DNA from: Bifidobacteriaceae bacterium
GTDB lineage: Bacteria > Actinomycetota > Actinomycetes > Actinomycetales > WQXJ01
NCBI GenBank assembly: GCA_031265345.1
Contig: JAISCU010000200.1
Coordinates: 1-6,538 of the forward strand
Direction: 5' to 3'
Length of the DNA: 6,538 bases
Each line of letters begins with the position of its first letter. Position 1 is the stretch's first letter. The notes under the pieces were generated by a model, which was not told where the DNA came from, ran no database searches, and saw only the letters and a program-made list of their open reading frames with translations. Position numbers and translations under genes: made by a program. This document shows, in pieces, positions 1-5,596 of this stretch.

Positions 1-199
1 GGAACGGGTTCATGGTGCCGGGATCGACGTTCAAGTAGGGGTCGAGCTTCTGCATGGTCACCCTCAGCCCCCGCGAGCGCAGCAACTGGCCCAGCGAGGA
101 CGCCGTCAGCCCTTTACCCAGCGAGGACGCGACGCCCCCGGTGACGAAGATGTGTTGGACAATGGGAGGGGCCTCGCCATGGAGGCTCGCACGTTGCAT
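1..199 (-). CDS. pyrG: CTP synthase, N-terminal fragment (runs off left edge)
   Basis: CTP synthase makes CTP from UTP, ATP and glutamine, the last step of pyrimidine nucleotide synthesis in the cytoplasm. The 66 visible codons match the start of the synthetase domain. After a variable 15-residue head comes the P-loop-like segment [20 protein letters not shown] (residues 16-35), then the strongly conserved block [17 protein letters not shown] (50-66). This block carries the lysine and the Asp53 expected to help bind nucleotide and magnesium. The rest of the synthetase domain and the glutaminase domain lie outside the window. The start is ATG at 199. A GTG lies directly before it in frame (202-200), with a TAG stop three codons before the ATG, so the true start is one of these two. 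The Shine-Dalgarno is weak (GAAG about 6 nt upstream), and a TAGAAT hexamer lies close enough to give a nearly leaderless mRNA. Identification is very secure. Confidence 0.97.
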   Translation of the reverse strand, partial: MQRASLHGEAPPIVQHIFVTGGVASSLGKGLTASSLGQLLRSRGLRVTMQKLDPYLNVDPGTMNPF

Positions 200-210
200 C
201 ACGGGCTTCT

Positions 211-216
211 ATTCTA
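211..216 (-). promoter_or_regulatory. Candidate -10 element for pyrG
   Basis: On the minus strand the hexamer reads TAGAAT, one base from the TATAAT consensus, and ends 11 nt before the pyrG ATG (8 nt before the alternative GTG). Transcription starting 6-8 nt downstream would leave a leader of 0-6 nt. No convincing -35 (TTGACA-like) sequence stands at the right distance. The element may therefore work alone, or it may be chance. Confidence 0.4.
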
Positions 217-365
217 CCGGGCGCTCCCGGCGTCTCGGGGCAGGCTTCACAGCGTGGCCGATGCCGCGCGGCCGTCTTGGCCAGCTTCCGCCGGTCCGCC
301 TGGGGTCGGCTCGGCGTCGAAGGCCGCAGGATTGGCGAGCGACCCGATCTCCATCTCGCCCGAAT

Positions 366-761
366 TCAACCTGGGGCCAGCACCTTGATGCCAGCCAGTC
401 GGGCGGCATCGGCCATGCGGGCGTCGTAGGTAATGATCGCGTCGAGGCTCGGCCCCAACGTCATGGCGCTGGCGACATGGAGCGCATCCAGAGCGCGCAT
501 GACGGCGGGGTCGAGCCCGGCGGCCACTTCCGCTGTGGAATCATCCACTGCCATCAGGTCCATGGACGTCAGGGCTGTGCGCGCCCGAATCGTCGCGCGC
601 GGGCCGTCCGTACCCACGGCGCGCAGGAACTCGACCTTGCCCAGGATGTTGGTCAGGAAGATGTTGTCGGGATCGTCCCAGACCGCGCGCATCTGGCTGC
701 TCCCAGCCTCGGTTCGGATCAGCTTGACCAGGGCCGACGTGTCCAGGTAGTACTTCGGCAT
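366..761 (-). CDS. vapC: PIN-domain toxin of a type II toxin-antitoxin system (VapC-like)
   Basis: This 131-residue protein has the length and motif order of a VapC ribonuclease, a cytoplasmic toxin that cuts specific RNAs in a metal-dependent way when its antitoxin is lost. Visible are the N-terminal PIN motif YYLDTSALVKL with Asp7, then KVEFLRA with Glu44, then LDALHVASA with Asp92, and near the end ITYDARMADAA with Asp113. These are the four acidic residues expected in the PIN active site, so the enzyme looks intact. The ATG at 761 overlaps the antitoxin stop codon by one base (TGATG), which favours translational coupling. The pair lies upstream of pyrG on the same strand, with a 0.17 kb gap and pyrG's own candidate -10. 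The toxin family is confident; the RNA target cannot be read from the sequence. Confidence 0.93.
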   Translation of the reverse strand: MPKYYLDTSALVKLIRTEAGSSQMRAVWDDPDNIFLTNILGKVEFLRAVGTDGPRATIRARTALTSMDLMAVDDSTAEVAAGLDPAVMRALDALHVASAMTLGPSLDAIITYDARMADAARLAGIKVLAPG

Positions 762-1030
762 CAGCGTTCGTGCTCGCGCATCCGGGCCAGGATCTCGCTC
801 AACGACTCGCCCTCGCGCGGCGGCAGCGGCGGCGGTAGCTCGGCCCGCGGAGTCGTGGCCGGAATCAGCCGACCGGACGCGATCAACTGCTCCCTGATGT
901 CGTCTGGCGGCGGCGTCAGCTGCGCCACGTCGCGGCCCCTGTCTGTCACGAGCACCACCTCACCCGACCGGGCGGCGGCGACGGCCGCGGCCGGGTTCTG
1001 GCGCAACTCCCTCATTCCCACGCGCATCAT
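761..1030 (-). CDS. vapB: Antitoxin, Phd/VapB type, partner of the PIN toxin
   Basis: This is a small protein of about 89 residues. Its N-terminus (MRVGMRELRQNPAAAVAAAR) matches the Phd/YefM-type DNA-binding antitoxin fold, with the typical pattern of a short strand, RELRQN helix and then VLVTDRGRDVAQL. The C-terminal third is proline- and arginine-rich and ends in a charged helix (SLSEILARMREHER), the kind of tail that wraps around and blocks a PIN toxin. Known family members also bind their own promoter, the complex being the better repressor. I chose the ATG at 1030 because AAGG lies 6 nt before it (1037-1040). A second ATG follows at 1027, and a TTG at 1036 is in frame but too close to the Shine-Dalgarno. 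The stop codon overlaps the toxin start. Confidence 0.88.
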   Translation of the reverse strand: MMRVGMRELRQNPAAAVAAARSGEVVLVTDRGRDVAQLTPPPDDIREQLIASGRLIPATTPRAELPPPLPPREGESLSEILARMREHER

Positions 1031-1049
1031 GATCAACCTTGTAGATCAT
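1029..1049. promoter_or_regulatory. Inverted repeat at the antitoxin start, candidate autoregulatory operator
   Basis: ATGATC (1029-1034) and GATCAT (1044-1049) form perfect 6-bp arms around a 9-bp spacer, directly over the Shine-Dalgarno and start codon of the antitoxin gene. Type II antitoxins commonly bind such repeats to shut off their own operon. A hairpin in the mRNA that hides the Shine-Dalgarno is the alternative reading. No clear promoter hexamers could be fixed upstream. Confidence 0.4.
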
Positions 1050-1202
1050 CGATGCCCCGCAGACATGGGATGGGTTTGCCATCCGATGGAATCCGAGAGC
1101 GTGGGTGCCGTTCGATCTCGTTCCACCTGGCATTTTGGGCCGCCACCAGAACCGAGGGCGCTCCCTGTCAACCAGTGGCCATAGTCGCCGACATAGCCGC
1201 TC

Positions 1203-1880
1203 CTATCGCGCCGACCGGCCCCCCGAAATCGGCTTGGAGTCGGTCCAGCGCGAGACCTGTGTGGCCGGGCCGGGGTCGACGTTGCCTTGGATTCTGGAAG
1301 GCCAGCCGACAACCTCGGTCACATCGCGGTTGATGTCACCACTGGTGTAAATGACAATCTCGGCCGTCGCTCCGTCTGGTCCCATCCCAACGATGTCTGG
1401 CACGCCCAATCGCTCCGCCCATCCAGTCAAGTCCGCCGTCAGGTCGTTCATCACAGCGTCCGTTTTGGCTGTGGAGAAGTCGACCTTCTTGGGCACGATT
1501 CGGAGGCCTGGTTCAAGGTCTTGCGCGGCTTCGACCTTCGCGAGGAACTCGTCCACATGGGACTGATCAGCATCGGCGTCGTACTGGACGGTGTAGGTTC
1601 CGGCATCATAATCGGTAATGCTTCCCGCCCACACATCAGGGAAATCGGTGGCCAACGCCTCAGCATCAAGCTTCGACTCGACATCTTGACTTCGCCAAGC
1701 CCGGCCCATGCCGTCATCCGACAGCTCTTGGAAGGCCGGATCTGACTCGGCGGCGTCATTCGGATCGGGACCGGGTGCTTCGGGCACACGGGCCGGTGAT
1801 TGAGCCTGAACTCCCGACACCGCACCAAGCGCCGCAGCTGCCGTGAGCGCCAGCACGGCGACAAACCGTTTGTCTCTCAT
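1203..1880 (-). CDS. Secreted protein resembling the N-terminal region of streptogrisin-like S1 peptidases, probably truncated
   Basis: About 225 residues from the ATG at 1880. Residues 1-27 form a clear Sec signal peptide: charged MRDKR, a hydrophobic stretch (VAVLALTAAAALGAV) and a likely cleavage after VQA. An acidic linker follows, then the pattern seen ahead of the catalytic domain in many actinobacterial S1 peptidases. That is an FPDVWAGSITDYDAGTYTVQ strand pair, a helix-rich middle, a second strand (ATAEIVIYTS), and a closing PATQVSRWTDSKPISGG. In such proteins this segment is followed by a Gly-rich, Cys-containing protease domain. Here a TAG comes four codons after SGG, so no His-Asp-Ser triad exists. 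A run of six G (1219-1224 region) sits just before the stop, and neither shifted frame restores a recognisable protease. The product may be a stand-alone secreted domain or a pseudogene remnant. The family assignment is from memory of the pattern, not a search. Confidence 0.5.
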   Translation of the reverse strand: MRDKRFVAVLALTAAAALGAVSGVQAQSPARVPEAPGPDPNDAAESDPAFQELSDDGMGRAWRSQDVESKLDAEALATDFPDVWAGSITDYDAGTYTVQYDADADQSHVDEFLAKVEAAQDLEPGLRIVPKKVDFSTAKTDAVMNDLTADLTGWAERLGVPDIVGMGPDGATAEIVIYTSGDINRDVTEVVGWPSRIQGNVDPGPATQVSRWTDSKPISGGRSAR

Positions 1881-1886
1881 CAACAA

Positions 1887-1892
1887 ATGATA
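1887..1892 (-). promoter_or_regulatory. -10 element giving a probable leaderless mRNA for the secreted protein
   Basis: On the minus strand the sequence is TATCAT, then six bases (TTGTTG), then ATG at 1880. This is the spacing expected when transcription begins at the A of the start codon. No Shine-Dalgarno precedes either this ATG or the upstream in-frame ATG at 1895, so the leaderless reading explains the start best. A second TATCAT copy lies at 1894-1899, making a 7-bp tandem repeat. No good -35 hexamer is visible. Confidence 0.5.
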
Positions 1893-1950
1893 CATGATAC
1901 GGGCGTTGGGCTAGTGGCCACGCACATCGTGGGTTGTCCACCCGATCGTC

Positions 1951-2018
1951 AGACCACACCGCGCGGACCGTACTTCAAACGTCGTCCCGTACCGGGCCCA
2001 GTCGGCTCGATGTGGTCT
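1951..2018. repeat. Long-spaced 8-bp inverted repeat
   Basis: AGACCACA (1951-1958) is perfectly complementary to TGTGGTCT (2011-2018). Between them GGACCGTAC and GTACCGGGCC can form an inner stem with one bulge and one mismatch. On either strand an RNA from here could fold into a two-part hairpin. The repeat could equally be a protein-binding site or chance in G+C-rich DNA. Confidence 0.35.
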
Positions 2019-2027
2019 CGCCGCTTC

Positions 2028-2043
2028 CCTCGGTCGACCGAGG
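2028..2043. repeat. 16-bp perfect palindrome
   Basis: CCTCGGTCGACCGAGG is perfectly self-complementary; the next bases on each side (C and A) break the symmetry. It could be a dimeric regulator's operator or form a 6-bp stem with a TCGA tetraloop. No T-run follows, so it is not a standard terminator. It lies about 175 bp before the DUF6541 start and 135 bp before the secreted-protein promoter. Confidence 0.5.
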
Positions 2044-2209
2044 ACTCGCCTCGCGTTCGAATCGTTCCTCCGCCGAACCAGGCGACGCCCTCGTCATGGC
2101 CCCGTGGCCAGCGGGTTCTGCGACGAGCCAGCGAGGACGGGTATCGCCGTGGCCCGAATAGGTACGCTCGTCGTATGCGATGCCAGGCCAGCGCCCACCC
2201 GCAACTAAC

Positions 2210-2213
2210 GGAG
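2210..2213 (+). promoter_or_regulatory. Ribosome binding site deciding the DUF6541 protein start
   Basis: GGAG lies five bases before the ATG at 2219 and supports this start over the in-frame ATG at 2180, which has no Shine-Dalgarno. Confidence 0.7.
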
Positions 2214-2218
2214 CGCGC

Positions 2219-4180
2219 ATGACCGACCCTTGGTTGGCGGGAGCCGCGGCAGCTGTCCTGGCGGCAGCCTGGCTCTGGGGTCCGGGACTGCTCGCGGGCT
2301 GGGCCGTCGGCATACGGGGCTTGGCTCTGAGCGCCATCGCCCCAGCGTTGTCCTGCGCTGCCCTGGGCTGCGGCGCACTGGTCGCGTCGATGGCCGGGAT
2401 CGGCTGGGGTTGGGCGGCGGGACTGGGCGCGGCGGTCCTGGCGGCGGCCATCGCCCGCCTGGCGGGCCGGTTCTTCCCGCTCGCCCGCGCGCCGCGCGCG
2501 CTCCCCCAGTGGTCGCGAAGGCAATGGCTGGCAGTGGCGGGAACGGGCGCGGCGGCGGCCATCGGAACCGCCGCGTCGGCGCTGATCGGAATGGGCAATC
2601 CCGCCGCGATCCTGCAGCGCCGGGACATGGCCATGCACGCCAACCTGGTGCAACTGATCCGCCAGACCGGCGACGCCAACCCTTTCCACATGGACGTCGC
2701 CCACTTCCCCGAGGTCGGCGACGCTTACTACCCGGCCGGGCTGCACGGCATCGTCGGCCTGATACCCCAGGGGATAGATCTGTTCGCGGCCCTCAACATG
2801 GTGGCGCTGGTGGGCACGAGCGTGGTCTGGACGGTCGGGATCGTCTATCTCATGCGGGTCCTGTTCCCCGCCAGCCCGAAGTTGGCGATGACGGCGGCGG
2901 TGGCCTCGTTCGTGTTCCAGTCAACGCCGTCAGCCCTGGTCGGGCCGCTGTCCAACGCCCTCGGCGTGGCGCTGTTGCCGGCCCTGGTCGGCTGGTCCGT
3001 GCAGGTGGCGCGGCTGGTCCGGTTGCGCGCTGGCGGCGTGGTGGGGCGCACCCTCGTGCTGGCGGTGGGCCTGGTGGGCGTCTCGGCGGTCCATCCCATC
3101 GCCTTGTTCTCCTACGTGGCACTGGCCGCCCCGATCGCATCCTACATAGTCGTGACGCTGGTGGCGCGAGGCTGGCGGCGCGGATGGCGGGTGGCGACGG
3201 CGGCATGCGTGACGGTGCTGACCGGGCTGACCGTGCTGGCGGGCGCGGGCGTGCTGTCGGAGCCGCGGGTCCGCGCCGTGATGGACTTCACGCCTTGGGA
3301 GGAGCCCCTGAACCCGTGGCTCGCGTTGGCGGGTGGCTTGACGGACGCGACATCGGTGTTCCAGAAGGGGCCGAACCTGGCCGCGCTGGTCTTCGTCATG
3401 ACTGGGATCGTGGTCGTGCTGCGACAACGGTCACACCGCTGGCTGGTGGCCTCTTACGGGCTGTTGTTCACGCTTTACGCTCTGGCCGCGACCGGCGTCC
3501 CGTGGCTAAGGTTTGTGACCGGCCTATGGTACGGCGACCGGGGACGCCTCGGCGTGCTGATGACGGTCGCCGCGATTCCCTTGGCCTCGCTCGGAGCGCG
3601 TCGCGTCTGGCAACTCGTTTCCGGTGGGACGCACGATGCCGCTCGGCCGGCTCCCCGCTCTCCGCTGGTCCGCCCGGTGGCGGCGGGAGCCGCACTGATC
3701 GGAGTCCTCGGCGGACTGACGATGGTCGCTCTGCGCCCCTCTATCTACGCCGGCCAGGGCTTCGCCTTGGCGAGCCCGCCCGACCAGCCGCGCTTCTTCG
3801 ACGCCGACGAGTTGGCCATGATCCGCCGGTGGGGCGCTGGCGCCTCTGGCGACGGGCTGATCCTGGGCGATCCCTTCAACGGCTCGGTGATGGCTTACGC
3901 GGTGGCCGGGCGCGAGGTCGTCTTCGGCACCTTGGCCGGGCCGTGGTCCAAGGACCGGCGATACCTGATGGAGCACTTCACCGACCTGGGCCGCGACCCT
4001 GGCGTCTGCGAAGCGTTGGGACGCTTGGAGGTCGAGTTCTATTACGCCGACTCCCAGACCTATTACAACACCCGCGATTTCGCGTCGATGACCTCTGGCC
4101 TGGTGCTCGACGACCGCTTCGAGCTGTTGGACCGCGGGGGCACCGCCAGCCTGTGGCGGATAACCGCCTGCGACCCCTGA
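2219..4180 (+). CDS. DUF6541-type polytopic membrane protein
   Basis: This 653-residue protein is mostly membrane: an N-terminal helix bundle (about residues 5-85), and further hydrophobic segments through about residue 460 and again at 485-505. The soluble C-terminal domain follows (about 510-653). Signatures I associate with DUF6541 are RRDMAMHANLVQLIRQTG (134-151, Asp136/His140), YYPAGLHGIVGL (170-181), WYGDRGRLGVL (437-447) and DPFNGSVMAYAVAGREVVFG (551-570). The family is typical of actinomycetes and has no proven reaction that I know of. Its layout, many helices with an acidic/His motif in an early outer loop and a C-terminal globular domain, recalls GT-C lipid-linked sugar transferases, but that is inference. 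The ATG at 2219 has GGAG five bases upstream. An in-frame ATG at 2180 lacks a Shine-Dalgarno and would add a non-membrane head. It converges with the YhgE-like gene across an 85-bp gap. Confidence 0.85.
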   Translation: MTDPWLAGAAAAVLAAAWLWGPGLLAGWAVGIRGLALSAIAPALSCAALGCGALVASMAGIGWGWAAGLGAAVLAAAIARLAGRFFPLARAPRALPQWSRRQWLAVAGTGAAAAIGTAASALIGMGNPAAILQRRDMAMHANLVQLIRQTGDANPFHMDVAHFPEVGDAYYPAGLHGIVGLIPQGIDLFAALNMVALVGTSVVWTVGIVYLMRVLFPASPKLAMTAAVASFVFQSTPSALVGPLSNALGVALLPALVGWSVQVARLVRLRAGGVVGRTLVLAVGLVGVSAVHPIALFSYVALAAPIASYIVVTLVARGWRRGWRVATAACVTVLTGLTVLAGAGVLSEPRVRAVMDFTPWEEPLNPWLALAGGLTDATSVFQKGPNLAALVFVMTGIVVVLRQRSHRWLVASYGLLFTLYALAATGVPWLRFVTGLWYGDRGRLGVLMTVAAIPLASLGARRVWQLVSGGTHDAARPAPRSPLVRPVAAGAALIGVLGGLTMVALRPSIYAGQGFALASPPDQPRFFDADELAMIRRWGAGASGDGLILGDPFNGSVMAYAVAGREVVFGTLAGPWSKDRRYLMEHFTDLGRDPGVCEALGRLEVEFYYADSQTYYNTRDFASMTSGLVLDDRFELLDRGGTASLWRITACDP

Positions 4181-4265
4181 GCGACCGTGTCCGGCGCCTC
4201 ATCGCTATGTCCTCGCGCGCGCCAATCCGATCCCTTCGCTGACGCCCCGACCCGCCAGACACCCG

Positions 4266-5474
4266 TTAGGGACAGGCCTCAACCGGTGTCTGACGCCAGC
4301 TCGCGTGACGCGGTCGGCGCAGCCACCAGCCGGCCACCAGGGCCAGCGCTCCGGCCACCAGCCAGCTGCCGAGCACCACCAGCGGCAGCCCGGACCCCGT
4401 CCCACCGAAGTAGACGACTGACCGCAACGAGGACGCGAGCGCTCCCGAGGGCAACGCCTGCCCGACTTGCCACCATCCGTCCGGGAGCATCGCCGTGCCG
4501 CCTTGCGCGCCGGAGAACGGGTTGCCCGCGAACACGGCCAGCGCGACCAATGGGACCCCAGCCAGGCCGACCAGCGAATGCACTCCAGTCACCGCCAGCG
4601 CGACCGCGCCACAGGTCAGCGCGACCAGACCAGCGTGGGCCCAGTAGCCGTTCGGCAGCACGCCCAGCCAGGGGCCTGCCACTGCTGCCGCCACCAGGCC
4701 CACCGCCGCGCCGCAGGCGAGCGCAGTCGCCAGCCGCCGCGCCGTGCCGCGCACGGTCAACGCTGTCACCATCCCGGACAGCAGGCCCACCACCGAGATC
4801 ACGATCACCAGCATGACGAAAGCCGCGCCGTTCGGATCGGCCGGAGCCAGTGGCGCCACGTCCTCCACAGTCGCATTCGCCCCCGCCGCCGCCTCAGGTG
4901 CCTGCCCCGCACTTGCCGCCGGGGCTGACGCCTCCGCCGCCCCCGGCTCCGTCGCGCCTCCGGCCTGGCTGTCCTGGGCCGTCGGCCCGCCATCTCGCGC
5001 GTCTTCCGCCCCTCCGGACTGTTCAGACCGCCCCGACTGTCCCGATTGCCCGAGCACTCCCGCCTGGGCCAACCGACCCGGCAACGTCTCGAGCATCCGC
5101 GCCACCGGCGCACTCGCCGCCGAGGCGGTAAGCACGCTCGCGCCCTCCGGCCCGACCACGATTGCGCCGTACAGTTCCCGGTCGCGGATCAGCGAACGGG
5201 CCTCGTCCGCGCCGCCAACCGGGCGCACATCGAACCCGCCCGGCGCGGCCTGGTCCAGCGCCGCCGCTAGCTGGGCGGCCACGGGCTCGGGCGCGGACAG
5301 CCCCAGGGGCACGTCGCGCGGTCTCGACTGCGTGCTCGCCCACAGGTAAGTGGAGAGCAACAAGGCGGCCACGGCCGCGGCCAGGACGGCCCTGGTCACG
5401 ACGGTCATGACGGGCCCCCCGGCCCCGTGCGGAGACGTTGGAACAGCGGCGACTGGCGACGCGGCATCGGACAT
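4266..5474 (-). CDS. YhgE/Pip-like, ABC-2-permease-type membrane protein
   Basis: This 402-residue protein has one N-terminal membrane helix (about residues 24-47), a large outside domain, then five further helices (about 217-240, 248-272, 279-302, 303-318 and 363-385). That topology is usual for YhgE/Pip and ABC-2 permeases. The outside domain begins with SRPRDVPLGLSAPEPVAAQL and ALYGAIVV-like sequence (VP-G-S at 55-60; LYGAIVVGPE at 101-110), typical of this group in actinomycetes. So is the loop NPFSGAQGGTAMLPDGWWQ (318-336) followed by LPSGALASSLRSVVYF. Residues about 141-215 are a low-complexity linker rich in Ala, Gly, Ser, Gln and Glu. The protein carries no ATPase and none is adjacent, so it may act alone or with a distant partner, probably in export or envelope stress defence. 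The start ATG has GGAGG four bases before it. It is divergent from, and probably repressed by, the TetR gene. Confidence 0.82.
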   Translation of the reverse strand: MSDAASPVAAVPTSPHGAGGPVMTVVTRAVLAAAVAALLLSTYLWASTQSRPRDVPLGLSAPEPVAAQLAAALDQAAPGGFDVRPVGGADEARSLIRDRELYGAIVVGPEGASVLTASAASAPVARMLETLPGRLAQAGVLGQSGQSGRSEQSGGAEDARDGGPTAQDSQAGGATEPGAAEASAPAASAGQAPEAAAGANATVEDVAPLAPADPNGAAFVMLVIVISVVGLLSGMVTALTVRGTARRLATALACGAAVGLVAAAVAGPWLGVLPNGYWAHAGLVALTCGAVALAVTGVHSLVGLAGVPLVALAVFAGNPFSGAQGGTAMLPDGWWQVGQALPSGALASSLRSVVYFGGTGSGLPLVVLGSWLVAGALALVAGWWLRRPRHASWRQTPVEACP

Positions 5475-5489
5475 GGTTCCTCCAAATAA

Positions 5490-5503
5490 AACGAGCTACC
5501 GTT
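5490..5503. promoter_or_regulatory. TetR operator 1 (imperfect palindrome)
   Basis: AACGAGCTACCGTT has matching outer arms AACG/CGTT and shares 11 of 14 bases with operator 2. AATAAA/TTTATT flanks on each side extend its symmetry. It lies just downstream of the YhgE -10 element, in the first transcribed bases of that gene. A bound repressor there would block promoter clearance. Confidence 0.7.
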
Positions 5504-5514
5504 CTTTATTGGCG

Positions 5515-5542
5515 ATCATACCGTCGCCGCCCGCCTTGTCAA
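5515..5542 (-). promoter_or_regulatory. Sigma70-type promoter of the YhgE-like gene
   Basis: On the minus strand the -35 is TTGACA (5542-5537), a perfect consensus. A 16-bp spacer and the -10 TATGAT (5520-5515) follow. Transcription should start near 5508, giving a leader of about 34 nt containing operator 1 and the GGAGG ribosome site. Confidence 0.75.
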
Positions 5543-5564
5543 GAACGAGCGCTCGTTTTACAAT
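5536..5564 (+). promoter_or_regulatory. Sigma70-type promoter of tetR, overlapping the opposite promoter
   Basis: On the plus strand the -35 is TTGTCA (5536-5541), with a 17-bp spacer and the -10 TACAAT (5559-5564). The -35 shares five bases with the -35 of the YhgE promoter on the other strand, so the two promoters stand back to back. The spacer holds operator 2 entirely. The expected start near 5571 leaves a leader of about 26 nt. Confidence 0.75.
5544..5557. promoter_or_regulatory. TetR operator 2 (perfect palindrome)
   Basis: AACGAGCGCTCGTT is a perfect 14-bp palindrome. It fills the spacer of the tetR promoter and abuts the -35 of the YhgE promoter, so one bound dimer could hinder both. 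Its start is 54 bp from that of operator 1. Confidence 0.8.
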
Positions 5565-5583
5565 CTTTGGGACGCCGAGACCC

Positions 5584-5590
5584 GAGGAGG
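5584..5590 (+). promoter_or_regulatory. Ribosome binding site for the TTG start of tetR
   Basis: GAGGAGG lies six bases before the TTG at 5597. Its strength and spacing are what identify this unusual start codon. Confidence 0.8.
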
Positions 5591-5596
5591 ACCCCT

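Larger units (their letters stand above)
1900..2209. other. Non-coding stretch between divergent genes, with inverted repeats
   Basis: No open frame here has a convincing start, Shine-Dalgarno or recognisable protein sequence. The stretch must carry the promoters of the divergent secreted-protein and DUF6541 genes. It contains an 8-bp inverted repeat and a 16-bp perfect palindrome in its first half (listed separately). A GTTCGAATC string at 2055-2063 resembles a tRNA T-loop but has no tRNA around it. No strong sigma70 promoter was found for the plus-strand gene. Confidence 0.5.

Noticed and set aside
217..365. Possible small gene or gene remnant between vapC and pyrG, for example a 34-codon frame from the ATG at 354 (minus).
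   Set aside because: There is no usable ribosome site, no recognisable sequence, and the frame is short. I see only the pyrG upstream region here.
54..1184. A 376-codon open frame on the plus strand.
   Set aside because: It runs antisense through pyrG, vapC and vapB, which are firmly identified. Its translation is Arg/Pro-rich with no recognisable family. It is a product of high G+C content.
1046..1202. Continuation of the secreted protein in a shifted frame after the six-G run.
   Set aside because: The frame obtained by removing one G stays open to 1046, but it shows no Ser-protease motifs (no GDSGG, no TAAHC-like block). The frame obtained by adding one G stops soon. A simple sequencing frameshift does not restore a protease.
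2050..2080. GTTCGAATC followed by CCTCCGCC, resembling the 3' end of a serine tRNA.
   Set aside because: The T-stem does not pair properly, the spacing to the acceptor end is wrong, and no matching GGCGGAGG or anticodon arm lies upstream. A decayed tRNA or attachment-site remnant cannot be excluded, but is not supported.
2230..4242. A 670-codon open frame in a second plus-strand frame over the DUF6541 gene.
   Set aside because: The translation is Gly/Arg-rich with no domain, while the other frame gives a clear membrane protein with a good ribosome site. Long shadow frames are common in such DNA.
4181..4265. Bidirectional terminator between the converging DUF6541 and YhgE-like genes.
   Set aside because: No clear G+C-rich hairpin followed by a T-run could be found in these 85 bases.
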